Notes under the pieces: generated by a model
What the model was told of the DNA's origin: nothing
The model's database searches: none
What the model saw: the letters and a program-made list of their open reading frames with translations, nothing else
Position numbers and translations under genes: made by a program
Part shown: positions 25,603-34,757 of the stretch, piece by piece
Numbering within the stretch: position 1 is the stretch's first letter
Layout: every line of letters begins with the position of its first letter
NCBI RefSeq assembly: GCF_029868385.1
Contig: NZ_JARWNX010000043.1
Coordinates: 62,001-126,000 of the forward strand
Direction: 5' to 3'
Length of the DNA: 64,000 nt
Origin: Nocardia cyriacigeorgica
GTDB lineage: Bacteria; Actinomycetota; Actinomycetes; Mycobacteriales; Mycobacteriaceae

Positions 25603-25644
25603 ATTCTGATGAGGAGCGCTCTCCGATGGTCGATCTATAGGAAG

Positions 25645-25675
25645 GCGGGATTGTCTTTGCCCGCACCGTTTTTTT
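25645..25675 (+). terminator. Rho-independent terminator after the HTH/TM gene
   Basis: GCGGG (25645-25649) pairs with CCCGC (25660-25664), followed by a run of seven T at 25669-25675. A long T run like this is unusual in this window. Confidence 0.75.
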
Positions 25676-25804
25676 GGCGATGAGAGTTCGGGTCCTTGCC
25701 TTCCGGCGATACCGCCGATCACCGCGCATCGTCGGTGAGTCGTCCAGTTCGAACATGGTGGAGGTGCCGTCGGGTTTGTGTCAGCGGAGCTGTCACGCGA
25801 ACTC

Positions 25805-25850
25805 GGCAGGAGCTACGGCAATCCACCGACCGGGGGCTGTGGCTCCTGCC
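25805..25850 (-). terminator. Hairpin downstream of the methyltransferase gene
   Basis: GGCAGGAGC (25805-25813) pairs perfectly with GCTCCTGCC (25842-25850), and the stem can extend with wobble pairs. It lies 16 nt past the stop of the minus-strand methyltransferase gene. Confidence 0.6.
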
Positions 25851-25866
25851 AAGGCGTGTGTCCCGC

Positions 25867-26949
25867 TCACCCCTTCTTGGCCACGTAGTAGCTGTTCAGC
25901 GGATCCGCGTCCTCGTGGTGGATCTCCACGTCGGTGAAACCGGCATCGGCCAGCATCGACAGCGCCTTTTGTTCACCCCAGACCGTTCCGAGTCCGTCAC
26001 CGTCCAGGCCGAGGGAAACCGTCATGCAATGCATGGTGGAGACGGTGTAGAGGAAGGGGCCGAAGGGCAGGTTGGAATTGTCCTCCAGGTGGCTGGAGGC
26101 CTGGATGTCGACCATGAGGAAGACGCCGTTATCGCGAAGAGCTGCTGCGATATTCGCCAGCACGGTGGCCGGATGCGCCTGGTCGTGGATGGCGTCGAAG
26201 ACGGTGATCGCGTCGTAGGCGGTGGTGTGGGCGAGGTCGGTCACGTCGAGTACTTCGAAGGTGGCGTTGGTCGATCCGAGCTGGGCGGCCTCCGCCCGTG
26301 CCGCATCGATCGCTTCGACCGAGAAGTCGTAGCCGGTGAAACGGCTCGCCGGAAAGGCTTGCGCCATCAGGTTGATCGCATGACCGCGGCCGCAGCCGAT
26401 ATCGGCGAGGTCGATACCGTCGCGCAACCTCTCCGTCAATCCGGGCACCATCGGCAGGATGCGGTCCAGCAGGGCGGCGTCGAGCGTGCCCGCGCTGAAC
26501 TCGGCCATGAACTGATGGAAGCGAGGATAGTTGTCGTAGGACAGTCCGCCGCCGATCCGGAAACATTCGGCGATGGCGGGCTCCACCTCACCCAGCATCG
26601 ACACGACCTGCATGAACCGGGCGAGATTATGCGGGCCTGCCGCCCGGGTCAGGGCCGCAGCGTGTGCGGCGGGCAGCTGGTATGTCTGTGCGGCCGGGTC
26701 GAATTCGACGATGTCCGCGACGGTCATCGCACCGAGCCATTCGCGCACGTACCGTTCGTTCAGGCCCGCGGCCGCGGAGAGTTCGGCGCAGGTCACCGGG
26801 CCCGGCAAGGTGGACATGGCGTCGAACAGCCCGGTCTGATGGCCGATGCTGGTCATCATCGCGGTGCAACCGTCATTGAGGACGCCGACCATTCTGGCGG
26901 CGAATTCTTCGGTGGCGGTCTCGGTCGGTGCCGGATGGACAGTCGTCAT
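25867..26949 (-). CDS. SAM-dependent methyltransferase with N-terminal winged helix (Rv2258c-like)
   Basis: A 360-residue class I methyltransferase. Residues 1-100 form a winged-helix/dimerisation region ([19 protein letters not shown]), and the Rossmann domain starts at [12 protein letters not shown], the SAM-binding loop, with a downstream [10 protein letters not shown] segment. It resembles the M. tuberculosis Rv2258c family, whose substrate is not firmly known. ATG at 26949 has AGGAG six nt upstream and is preferred over 27003. It is monocistronic, convergent with the HTH/TM gene and tandem with the HIT gene upstream. Confidence 0.82.
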   Translation of the reverse strand: MTTVHPAPTETATEEFAARMVGVLNDGCTAMMTSIGHQTGLFDAMSTLPGPVTCAELSAAAGLNERYVREWLGAMTVADIVEFDPAAQTYQLPAAHAAALTRAAGPHNLARFMQVVSMLGEVEPAIAECFRIGGGLSYDNYPRFHQFMAEFSAGTLDAALLDRILPMVPGLTERLRDGIDLADIGCGRGHAINLMAQAFPASRFTGYDFSVEAIDAARAEAAQLGSTNATFEVLDVTDLAHTTAYDAITVFDAIHDQAHPATVLANIAAALRDNGVFLMVDIQASSHLEDNSNLPFGPFLYTVSTMHCMTVSLGLDGDGLGTVWGEQKALSMLADAGFTDVEIHHEDADPLNSYYVAKKG

Positions 26950-27133
26950 GGTGCGCTCCTCTTCGCCTTGCCGCAGGGTCCGCGGCCGGAATGCCGTCGC
27001 CATCAGTGCGACAGCGTGAGGATCTACGACGAGCGTGTGCGCATCGGTTCACTACCGAGACGAGTTGGTTCGTGCATCGGGTGATTGGCACTGCGGTGTG
27101 GGGGCGGACGAGGGCTCCCCACACCGAAACGCC

Positions 27134-27559
27134 TCAGTCGGGGACGTTGGCGCTGTGGCCGAGGTCGCGCAGGGCCTGCTTGATCTTGGCCTGGGCTTCG
27201 TCGAGGGATTCGGGGGAGGGGTTGGGGTCGGCGCCGGAGATGTCGAAGTTGCCCATGGTGAAGGCGGGGAAGACGTGCACGTGCAGGTGCGGGACCTCGA
27301 GGCCCGCGATCAGCAGACCGGCGCGCGGGGCGTCCCAGGCGGCGCGCACGGCCTTGCCGATCGTCTGGGCGACGCCGGTGAGCCGGGCGAAGGTCGCGGG
27401 ATCGAGGTCCTGCCACTGGTCGATCTCCGCGCGCGGAACCACGAGGGTGTGGCCCTGGGTGACCGGTGCGATGGTGAGGAAACCGACGAATTCGTCGTCC
27501 TCCCATACGAATCGACCGGGGAGCTGACCAGCGATGATCGCACTGAAAACAGAAGCCAT
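27134..27559 (-). CDS. HIT-family nucleotide hydrolase/transferase
   Basis: A 141-residue histidine-triad protein with the catalytic motif HLHVHVFPA (H91, H93, H95) and the upstream [11 protein letters not shown] segment. Members hydrolyse nucleoside phosphoramidates or dinucleoside polyphosphates. It resembles M. tuberculosis Rv1262c. The substrate cannot be resolved. A second, different HIT protein is encoded at 34192-34614. Confidence 0.9.
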   Translation of the reverse strand: MASVFSAIIAGQLPGRFVWEDDEFVGFLTIAPVTQGHTLVVPRAEIDQWQDLDPATFARLTGVAQTIGKAVRAAWDAPRAGLLIAGLEVPHLHVHVFPAFTMGNFDISGADPNPSPESLDEAQAKIKQALRDLGHSANVPD

Positions 27560-27612
27560 GATCGCAGGTTACGCCCACCGGTCGCGGGCCCGATCACCCA
27601 CGACCACCGCGG

Positions 27613-27990
27613 CTACACGGCGACGAAATGGGAGAGCATTCCCTGCACCTCGTAGATGTCGACCTGTCGGTTGAACTTCTTCTGCAACGGTGTGGTGTTG
27701 CCGCCGATCCAGATGGCGAGTTCGGCGTCGAGGTCGAAGGTGCCCGCGGTCTCCACCGAGAAATGCGTGATCGAGCGGTACGGGATGCTGTGATAGCTCA
27801 CCTTGCGACCGGATACGCCCTGTTTGTCGACCAGGATCAGCCTGCGGTTGGTGAACAGGATGGCATCGCGAACGAGTAGATAGGCGGCATAGATCTGCTC
27901 GCCGTTGCCGAGGAGTTTGGCGTATTCCTGCTGGGCCTGGCCGGGATCGATTCGCCCGGCATTACCCATGATTCCGTCCATCAGACCCAT
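27613..27990 (-). CDS. Bacterial PH-domain protein (YvbH/DUF1696-like)
   Basis: A 125-residue protein that is essentially one bacterial pleckstrin-homology domain: YAAYLLVRDAILFTNRRL, VSYHSIPYRSITHFSVETAG, and the C-terminal helix IYEVQGMLSHFVA. The biological role of these domains is not known. ATG at 27990 starts the fold; a longer in-frame start at 28065 adds only an unrelated proline-rich segment. It is divergent from purD. Confidence 0.85.
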   Translation of the reverse strand: MGLMDGIMGNAGRIDPGQAQQEYAKLLGNGEQIYAAYLLVRDAILFTNRRLILVDKQGVSGRKVSYHSIPYRSITHFSVETAGTFDLDAELAIWIGGNTTPLQKKFNRQVDIYEVQGMLSHFVAV

Positions 27991-28189
27991 GGCCCGCACA
28001 TCCTCCGCGTGCTCGGGTGGGGAGCGCCCCCCACTTCGATTGTCCCCAACCATCATCCACGGCATCGGCGCGGACGGGCGGCGTCGGCGGCGAGACAGCC
28101 GCCAGCCTGGGCGAACGGGTGTTCGCGTGCGGGCGGGCCGGGCGCCGCGAGCGGTGAACCTGACACGCGGAGCGGGAGCGATGCACCTA

Positions 28190-28195
28190 TAAGCT
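28190..28195 (+). promoter_or_regulatory. -10 element of a leaderless purD promoter
   Basis: TAAGCT lies 7 nt before the purD GTG and there is no ribosome binding site, so a leaderless transcript is expected. Confidence 0.5.
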
Positions 28196-28202
28196 GTCTG
28201 CC

Positions 28203-29474
28203 GTGCGCGTACTCGTCATCGGTTCCGGAGCCCGTGAACATGCCCTCGTCCTCGCTCTGCGTCGCGACCCCGAGGTGCAGGCCGTGGTGGCCGCACCGGG
28301 CAATGCGGGCATCGCGCAGCATGCGCAGATCCGTCCGGTCGATCCGAGTTCGGCCGAGGCCGTGGTTGCGCTGGCCACCGAACTCGCCGTCGACCTGGTG
28401 GTGATCGGCCCCGAGGTGCCGCTGGTGCTCGGTGTCGCCGACGCGGTGCGCGCCGCCGGCATCGCCTGTTTCGGACCGTCGGCCGCCGCTGCACGGATCG
28501 AGGGCTCGAAGGCGTTCGCCAAGGATGTGATGGCCGCGGCCGGTGTGCGCACGGCGCACAGCGAGGTCGTCGACACTCCGGCCGAGCTGGATGCCGCGCT
28601 GGACCGCTTCGGCCCCACCTGGGTGGTCAAGGACGACGGTCTGGCCGCGGGTAAGGGCGTCGTGGTGACAGCCGACCGCTCCGCCGCCCGCGATCACGGC
28701 GCCGAACTGCTGGAACAGGGACATCCGGTGCTGCTGGAGTCGTTCCTGGACGGTCCAGAGGTGTCGCTGTTCTGCCTGGTCGACGGAGAGACGGTGGTGC
28801 CGCTGCTGCCCGCGCAGGACCATAAGCGGGTCGGTGACGGCGATACCGGACCCAATACCGGCGGGATGGGTGCCTACACCCCGCTGCCCTGGCTGCCCGA
28901 GGAGACGGCGCGCGCGATCGTCACCGATGTGGTCGAGCCGGTCGCCGCGGAGTTGGTGCGCCGCGGCAGCGGATTCTCCGGTCTGCTCTACGCCGGGCTC
29001 GCGATCGGGGCGGACGGCCCGGCCGTGGTCGAGTTCAACTGCCGCTTCGGAGATCCGGAAACCCAGGCCGTGCTCGCCCTGCTGGACAGCCCGCTGGGTG
29101 AGCTGCTCTACGCCACCGCCACCGGCACCCTGTCCCAGGTACAGCCGCCGCGCTGGCGCGACGGGTCGGCGATCACCGTGGTGGTCGCCGCCGAGAACTA
29201 CCCCGGCCGCCCCCGCCTCGGCGATGTCATCACCGGCGCGGGCGAGGGTTCGGCCGACGACGCGGCCACGGTGCTGCACGCCGGTACCGCCCAGCGCGAG
29301 GACGGTGCGCTGATCTCGGCCGGTGGGCGTGTGCTCAGCGTGGTCGGCACCGGCCCCGACCTCGCCGCCGCCCGCACCGCCGCCTACGACCGGATCGCGG
29401 GCATCAAGCTCCCCGGCAGCCACTACCGGACCGATATCGGCCTGGCCGCCGTCGAGGACCGCATCAGCGTGTAG
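28203..29474 (+). CDS. purD: Phosphoribosylamine-glycine ligase (GARS)
   Basis: A 423-residue ATP-grasp enzyme that joins glycine to 5-phosphoribosylamine in the second step of purine synthesis. [13 protein letters not shown] begins the N-domain; the ATP-grasp region has [15 protein letters not shown], and [18 protein letters not shown] plus [14 protein letters not shown] are the family signatures. It is a single-domain protein, not fused to purN or purM. GTG at 28203 directly follows a leaderless promoter. It is the first purine gene in the window; the others lie 3-30 kb downstream. Confidence 0.96.
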   Translation: MRVLVIGSGAREHALVLALRRDPEVQAVVAAPGNAGIAQHAQIRPVDPSSAEAVVALATELAVDLVVIGPEVPLVLGVADAVRAAGIACFGPSAAAARIEGSKAFAKDVMAAAGVRTAHSEVVDTPAELDAALDRFGPTWVVKDDGLAAGKGVVVTADRSAARDHGAELLEQGHPVLLESFLDGPEVSLFCLVDGETVVPLLPAQDHKRVGDGDTGPNTGGMGAYTPLPWLPEETARAIVTDVVEPVAAELVRRGSGFSGLLYAGLAIGADGPAVVEFNCRFGDPETQAVLALLDSPLGELLYATATGTLSQVQPPRWRDGSAITVVVAAENYPGRPRLGDVITGAGEGSADDAATVLHAGTAQREDGALISAGGRVLSVVGTGPDLAAARTAAYDRIAGIKLPGSHYRTDIGLAAVEDRISV

Positions 29475-29578
29475 TGCGCCGGGCGTGCCGTCGCTCCGCT
29501 ACGCACGAATGCCTGCCTCGGGCTTCCGGGTGGCCGTCATGCTCGAGGAGCGCATCGACGCGCAGGTGGGCGCACCGT

Positions 29579-30667
29579 TCAGCTGTAAGTGAGCCCGTGC
29601 AGGGCCAACCAGCGTTGCGGGTCGACGTGCTGACCGCCGACGATCACCTCGAAGTGCAGGTGGGGGCCGGTGGAATCGCCGCGGTTGCCCATGCGGGCGA
29701 TCTGCATCCCGGCGGGGACGCGTTCGCCGACGGAGACGAAGAAGTCGTACATGTGGCCGTAGACGGAGATGCTGCCGTCGTCGTGGCGGATGCGGACCCA
29801 CAGGCCGAACCCCTGCGCCGGGCCCGCGTCGATGACGGTGCCGTTGGCTACCGCGTAGATCGGGGTGCCGATCGGTCCTGCCACGTCGATGCCGTTGTGG
29901 AAGGTGCCCCAGCGCTGCCCGAACCCGGAGGTGAACATGCCGATCGCGGGCAGCACGTAGCCACCGGCGCCCGGCGCGATGCCGCCGGGTAGGACCGCAC
30001 CGGGGATCATCGTGATGGCCGGTGGTGGCGGTGCGCCCATCCACGGCTGACGTTCACCCGCCGCCGCAGCCGCCGCCTCATTGCGCGCACGTTCGAGCGT
30101 GGCGCGGGCGGCGGCGGCCACCACGGCCTGTTCGCGTAGACGTTCGCCCTGGTCGACGGCGTCCAGATAGCGTCGAACCGACGGCGTGGTGGTCTGCATC
30201 TGCCAGGGATAGGCCACCGCGATCCGCTGCACCTGTCCCGGAGCGGGACCGCTATCGGTGACCATGCCGGTGAAGGTGGAGTCGGCGGCCGCGAACAGCG
30301 CGACGACGGTGACCCCGCCGATCAGCACCCGATGCTTGCGCAGGGTGGCGCGCATTTCGTCACCGGTCGGCCGCTTGGCGAGCATCGCCCGCACGTCGTC
30401 GCGGGTGGGACGATTACCTGCCCGGGCACGTAACCGCGCGAGCCGAGCAGCGATCAACGCATACGGCCCGCGCCGCTGCGCGGTATCACGCGTGCGCCAG
30501 TCCGGGGCGAGTACGACTCCGCCCACCATGCTCACGTCCTTCAGACGGCCATGGGTGTCGGTGTGGCGTTGCTCGTCGAGCCCGGCGCTCTCGGCCGGGC
30601 GGCCGTCGGTGGCGGGCTCGGCGGCGGAGTCCTGGTCGAGTGTCGACCGGGGGGTCTTCTCGAGCAT
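29579..30667 (-). CDS. Membrane-anchored M23 (LytM-type) peptidoglycan endopeptidase
   Basis: A 362-residue protein: charged cytoplasmic N-terminus, one membrane helix at about 114-130, an extracytoplasmic linker with an Ala/Glu-rich coiled-coil-like stretch (about 165-205), and a C-terminal M23 domain. The zinc ligands are intact (H257 in FHNGID, D261, and H338 in HLHFE), as are H305 (VYGHMY) and H336. It should be an active cell-wall hydrolase. ATG at 30667 follows a leaderless -10. A later ATG at 30529 would remove only the cytoplasmic tail. It is convergent with purD and divergent from the aminotransferase gene. Confidence 0.9.
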   Translation of the reverse strand: MLEKTPRSTLDQDSAAEPATDGRPAESAGLDEQRHTDTHGRLKDVSMVGGVVLAPDWRTRDTAQRRGPYALIAARLARLRARAGNRPTRDDVRAMLAKRPTGDEMRATLRKHRVLIGGVTVVALFAAADSTFTGMVTDSGPAPGQVQRIAVAYPWQMQTTTPSVRRYLDAVDQGERLREQAVVAAAARATLERARNEAAAAAAGERQPWMGAPPPPAITMIPGAVLPGGIAPGAGGYVLPAIGMFTSGFGQRWGTFHNGIDVAGPIGTPIYAVANGTVIDAGPAQGFGLWVRIRHDDGSISVYGHMYDFFVSVGERVPAGMQIARMGNRGDSTGPHLHFEVIVGGQHVDPQRWLALHGLTYS

Positions 30668-30675
30668 CAGGTGCG

Positions 30676-30714
30676 ACCATAGCGCCCGAGGGCGGTGAGC
30701 GTGTGCTCTACCGT
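30676..30714. promoter_or_regulatory. Back-to-back leaderless -10 elements, M23 peptidase/aminotransferase
   Basis: On the minus strand TATGGT (30676-30681) lies 8 nt before the M23 ATG. On the plus strand TACCGT (30709-30714) lies 7 nt before the aminotransferase GTG. The two divergent promoters share a 54-nt region. Confidence 0.5.
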
Positions 30715-30721
30715 CTGTCGG

Positions 30722-31879
30722 GTGTTCACAGAATCTCGGCGGTCGACCATTCCACCTTTCTACGTGATGGATGTCTGGAAAGCCGCAGCGGAACGGGCCA
30801 GAACGCACGGCGATGTCCTGGTGCTGGCGGCCGGGCAACCGTCGACTCCGGCGCCCGCTCCGGTGCTGCGCGCGACCAGGGCCGCGATCGACGCCGAATT
30901 GCTCGGCTACACCGAGACTTTCGGCATCCTGCCGTTGCGTGCGGCGATCGCCGAACATCATCACGCCACCTACGGCTACCCGGTCGACCCCGACGACGTG
31001 GTGGTGACGACCGGTTCCTCCGGCGCGTTCACGCTCATCTTCCTCGCCGCCTTCGACCCCGGCGACACCGTGGTGGTCGCCCGCCCCGGCTATCCGGCCT
31101 ACCGCAATACCCTGACCGCCCTCGGCTGCCGAGTGGTGGAACTCGACTGCGGCGCCGAGACCCGCTTCCAGCCGACGGTCGCCATGCTCGATGCCCTGCC
31201 ACAACCGCCGAGGGGCCTGGTGGTGGCCAGTCCGGCCAATCCGACCGGCACCATGATCGATCCCGACGAACTCGCCGCCCTCGCCCGCTGGTGCGAGGCC
31301 AACGGCACCCTGCTGATCTCCGACGAGATCTATCACGGCATCACCTACGGTGGTGAGCGCACCGCCTCGGCCTGGGAGACCTCACGGGAGGCGGTGGTGA
31401 TCGGTTCGGTGTCGAAGTACTTCTCCATGACCGGCTGGCGGCTCGGCTGGATGCTCGCGCCCACCGGCCTGCGGCCCGCGTTGCAGCGGCTGGCCTCGAA
31501 TATGACCGTCTGCCCGCCCGCCATCTCGCAGTACGCCGCACTGCACGCGTTCGGTGCGGAGGCCAAGGCCGAACTCGACGGCCATGTGCGCCGCTACGCC
31601 ACCAACCGGAAACTGCTGCTCGATGGCCTCGCCGAACTGGGCATCACCGATCTGGCACCGGCCGACGGCGCCTTCTACGCCTACGCCGATATCGCCCATC
31701 TCACCGATGATTCGCGGGCCTGGTGCGCCGAGGTGCTCGAGCACACCGGGGTGGCGTTGGCGCCGGGATTGGATTTCGACACCGTCGCCGGAAACCACAC
31801 GGTGCGCTTCTCGTTCGCGGGCGCGACCGCCGATATCGAAGCCGCCCTGGTGCGTCTGGCGGGTTTTCTGGGCCGCTGA
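30722..31879 (+). CDS. PLP-dependent class I/II aminotransferase (AspB-like)
   Basis: A 385-residue fold-type I aminotransferase. N173 (SPANPTG), D201 and Y204 (SDEIYHG) and the Schiff-base K232 (SVSKYFSMTGWRLGW) are present, with the substrate-carboxylate arginine near VRFSFAG. It resembles M. tuberculosis Rv3565 (annotated AspB) more than IlvE or HisC. The amino donor is not determined. GTG at 30722 is set by the leaderless promoter and by alignment of IPPFYVMDVW. Confidence 0.88.
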   Translation: MFTESRRSTIPPFYVMDVWKAAAERARTHGDVLVLAAGQPSTPAPAPVLRATRAAIDAELLGYTETFGILPLRAAIAEHHHATYGYPVDPDDVVVTTGSSGAFTLIFLAAFDPGDTVVVARPGYPAYRNTLTALGCRVVELDCGAETRFQPTVAMLDALPQPPRGLVVASPANPTGTMIDPDELAALARWCEANGTLLISDEIYHGITYGGERTASAWETSREAVVIGSVSKYFSMTGWRLGWMLAPTGLRPALQRLASNMTVCPPAISQYAALHAFGAEAKAELDGHVRRYATNRKLLLDGLAELGITDLAPADGAFYAYADIAHLTDDSRAWCAEVLEHTGVALAPGLDFDTVAGNHTVRFSFAGATADIEAALVRLAGFLGR

Positions 31880-32027
31880 GCACTATCCGGGTGGTCGAAC
31901 GTAGTGTCCGGCAACAACTTTGCACAGTACGACACCATCGCCGCGCGGATGCGGTAAAAACATCGGTGGCTGCTAATTCCTTCCGATTCCGCACGGATGA
32001 ACTGATGATGACTGGCACGATGGCACG

Positions 32028-32666
32028 GTGATAACCGCGACGACCCCGAAAGGCGAACGGCGTCGCCAAGCTCTGGTAGCGGCTGCTGCCGAGCTCCTAC
32101 TCGAAGGTGGGTTCGATGCGGTGAGACACCGCTCCGTCGCGACACGGGCCGAGTTACCGCTGGCATCCACGACGTACTACTTCGAATCGCTGGAGGATCT
32201 GATCGCGCGGGCGGTCGAATTCAGCGGTAACGCGGAGCTGGAGGCCATGCGCCGCCGGATCGGCGAGGTGAGTCACCGTCGCCGCGGCGCCGAGGCCACC
32301 GTCGAGTTGGTACTCGATCTGCTGATCGGCGCCGACGGCTTGGACGAGGACGCGCGCGGGCAGTTGATCGCCCGCTACGAGCGCACCGTCGCCTCCGCTC
32401 GCCACCCCGAGTTACGTGAAGTGCAACAGCGGCTACGCGCCCAGCTCGACGATCTGCTGGCCGATGTCCTACGCCGCTCCGATCGGGTGGTGCGGCAGGA
32501 GCAGCTGCGCAGACTGGTCGCCGTGGTCGACGGCGCGGTGGTCGCGGCGCTCACCGAACGTGATCCGCAGCCGCGTCGGATGGCTCGCGGCGCACTGCTC
32601 GAAGTGATCGACATCGTCGCTCCCGCGACGCCGCAGCAGGTCGACAGGTTCCGAGCACTAGACTGA
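32028..32666 (+). CDS. TetR/AcrR-family regulator (Rv0775-like)
   Basis: A 212-residue TetR protein. The N-terminal helix-turn-helix spans about 10-55 (RRQALVAAAAELLLEGGFDAVRHRSVA, then LASTTYYFESLEDLI), followed by an all-helical ligand and dimer domain. The ligand is unknown. Only 6 nt separate it from purB, and the same TetR-purB order exists in M. tuberculosis (Rv0775-Rv0777). Whether it regulates purB is untested, since purB has its own promoter-like -10 at the end of this gene. Confidence 0.88.
   Translation: MITATTPKGERRRQALVAAAAELLLEGGFDAVRHRSVATRAELPLASTTYYFESLEDLIARAVEFSGNAELEAMRRRIGEVSHRRRGAEATVELVLDLLIGADGLDEDARGQLIARYERTVASARHPELREVQQRLRAQLDDLLADVLRRSDRVVRQEQLRRLVAVVDGAVVAALTERDPQPRRMARGALLEVIDIVAPATPQQVDRFRALD
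32659..32664 (+). promoter_or_regulatory. -10 element for purB
   Basis: TAGACT at the 3' end of the TetR gene lies 8 nt before the purB GTG, allowing a leaderless purB transcript. Confidence 0.5.
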
Positions 32667-32672
32667 CCGGAC

Positions 32673-34094
32673 GTGAGCCTCGTCCCGAACGTCCTAGCCA
32701 CCCGCTACGCCAGCCCCGAGCTGGTGCATCTGTGGTCCCCCGAGAACAAGATCGTGCTCGAGCGGCGGCTGTGGCTGGAGGTGCTGCGGGCGCAGGCCGA
32801 ACTCGGCGTCGATGTGCCCGACGGTGTCGTCGCCGATTACGAGCGCGTCATCGACCAGGTGAACCTGGCGTCGATCGCCGAACGTGAGCGCGTCACCCGC
32901 CACGATGTGAAGGCCAGGATCGAGGAGTTCAACGCCCTCGCCGGGAATGAGCACGTGCACAAGGGCATGACCAGCCGCGACCTCACCGAGAACGTCGAGC
33001 AGTTGCAGATCCGGCTCTCGCTCGAGCATGTGCATGCGCACGGTGTCGCGATCGCCGCGCGGCTGGCCGAACGCGCCGCCGAGTACCAGGTGCTGGTAAT
33101 GGCCGGCCGTTCGCACAATGTGGCGGCCCAGGCCACCACCCTCGGTAAGCGTTTCGCCTCCGCCGCCGATGAACTGCTCATCGCGCTGACCCGGCTGCGT
33201 GAACTGATCGCTCGCTACCCGCTGCGCGGTATCAAGGGTCCGATGGGCACCGCGCAGGACATGCTCGACCTGCTCGGCGGCGATTCCGCCAAACTGGCCA
33301 CCCTCGAGCAGCAGGTGGCGCGGCATCTCGGCTTCGCCGATGTGCTGACCAGTGTCGGCCAGGTGTATCCGCGCTCACTGGATCACGATGTGCTCTCGGC
33401 GTTGGTTCAGGTGGGCGCCGGGCCGTCGTCGTTCGCGCACACCATCCGACTGATGGCGGGCCACGAGCTGGTCACCGAGGGTTTCCAGCCCGGCCAGGTG
33501 GGCTCCTCGGCCATGCCGCACAAAATGAACACCCGCTCGTGTGAGCGCGTCAACGGCTTGCAGGTGGTGTTGCGCGGTTATGCGTCGATGGCCGCGGAGC
33601 TGGCGGGCGCGCAGTGGAACGAGGGTGACGTGTTCTGCTCGGTGGTGCGTCGCGTCGCATTGCCGGACGCCTTCTTCGCCATCGACGGCATGATGGAGAC
33701 CTTCCTGACGGTGCTGGCCGAATTCGGCGCCTACCCGGCCGTCATCTCCCGTGAGCTGGACCGCTATCTGCCGTTCCTGGCCACCACCCGCATTCTGATG
33801 GCGGCCGTGCGCACCGGCGTCGGCCGGGAGACCGCGCACGAGGTCATCAAGGAGCATGCGGTGGCCGTCGCGCTGGCGATGCGTGAGCAGGGGCGTGAAC
33901 CCGATCTGCTCGACCGCTTGGCCGCCGATTCCCGATTGCCGCTGGACCGCGCCGCGCTCGAGGCGGCGCTGGCGGACAAGTCGGCATTCATCGGCGCCGC
34001 CGGCGCGCAGGTCGGTGATGTGGTGGCGCAGGTCGACAAGCTGGTCGCGGAGTATCCGGACGCCGCTCGCTACACGCCGTCGCCGATTCTCTGA
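32673..34094 (+). CDS. purB: Adenylosuccinate lyase
   Basis: A 473-residue fumarase/aspartase-superfamily lyase acting twice in purine synthesis (SAICAR to AICAR, and adenylosuccinate to AMP). Conserved blocks include GMTSRDLTENVEQ, KGPMGTAQDMLDL and the superfamily signature GSSAMPHKMN. The length is normal for the actinobacterial form. It follows the TetR gene and is followed by a HIT gene. Confidence 0.95.
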   Translation: MSLVPNVLATRYASPELVHLWSPENKIVLERRLWLEVLRAQAELGVDVPDGVVADYERVIDQVNLASIAERERVTRHDVKARIEEFNALAGNEHVHKGMTSRDLTENVEQLQIRLSLEHVHAHGVAIAARLAERAAEYQVLVMAGRSHNVAAQATTLGKRFASAADELLIALTRLRELIARYPLRGIKGPMGTAQDMLDLLGGDSAKLATLEQQVARHLGFADVLTSVGQVYPRSLDHDVLSALVQVGAGPSSFAHTIRLMAGHELVTEGFQPGQVGSSAMPHKMNTRSCERVNGLQVVLRGYASMAAELAGAQWNEGDVFCSVVRRVALPDAFFAIDGMMETFLTVLAEFGAYPAVISRELDRYLPFLATTRILMAAVRTGVGRETAHEVIKEHAVAVALAMREQGREPDLLDRLAADSRLPLDRAALEAALADKSAFIGAAGAQVGDVVAQVDKLVAEYPDAARYTPSPIL

Positions 34095-34191
34095 TCGGAA
34101 CTCCCCGCGCGGCGTCCGGACATTCAGCCGGGTACGGACCGTCCGACCCGTGCGGTGGATTTCGACGCGGACGGACGGCGATAGTGGGCGG

Positions 34192-34614
34192 GTGAATCCC
34201 TATACGATCTTCGCCGACATCATCGCCGGGAAGGAACCGGCCAGCCGCGTCTACGAGGACGACGACGTCATCGCGTTCATGGATATCCGCCCGCTGACGC
34301 CGGGGCATCTGCTGGTCGTACCCAAGGTGGTGGCGCGCAGCCTGGCCGAACTCGATCCCGAGATCGGCGGCAAGTTGTTCCAAGTCGGGCAGAAACTCGC
34401 CGCCGCGTTACGGGACAGCGAGGTGGGGTGCGAGGGCGTGAACTTCTTCTTGGCCGACGGTGTGACCGCAGGTCAGGAGGTATTCCATGTGCATCTGCAT
34501 GTCATTCCGCGCACGGTGGGCGACGGGTTCGGGCTGAAGGCGCGGCCGACCACACCGCATCGGGCGGATCTGGATTATCTGGCCGGGTCCATCAGGGGCG
34601 CGCTGGGTCGCTGA
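34192..34614 (+). CDS. HIT-family protein (Hint-like)
   Basis: A 140-residue HIT protein with H99, H101 and H103 in HVHLHVIPR, and the N-terminal IFADIIAGKEPASRVYED typical of the Hint branch. Such proteins hydrolyse adenosine phosphoramidates or AMP-lysine. GTG at 34192 places the family N-terminus at the start; the frame continues upstream into purB but without homology. It lies 97 nt after purB. Confidence 0.9.
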   Translation: MNPYTIFADIIAGKEPASRVYEDDDVIAFMDIRPLTPGHLLVVPKVVARSLAELDPEIGGKLFQVGQKLAAALRDSEVGCEGVNFFLADGVTAGQEVFHVHLHVIPRTVGDGFGLKARPTTPHRADLDYLAGSIRGALGR

Positions 34615-34757
34615 TCCCGCCTCCCGTGTGACAGGCGTGAATGCAGTTACGGACCGGGCAGTTTGCTGCTGAAACGCCGAATCCGCAAATGCCTGCCGAT
34701 GACTCGGCTCTGGGTTAGGTTGAGTGGTCATTGTCATGCGCTGATGCAGGAGGGGAC

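Noticed and set aside
28141-28202. Possible purine riboswitch or leader RNA before purD
   Set aside because: The -10 at 28190 leaves no leader before the GTG, and no conserved riboswitch core is visible there or before the other pur genes.
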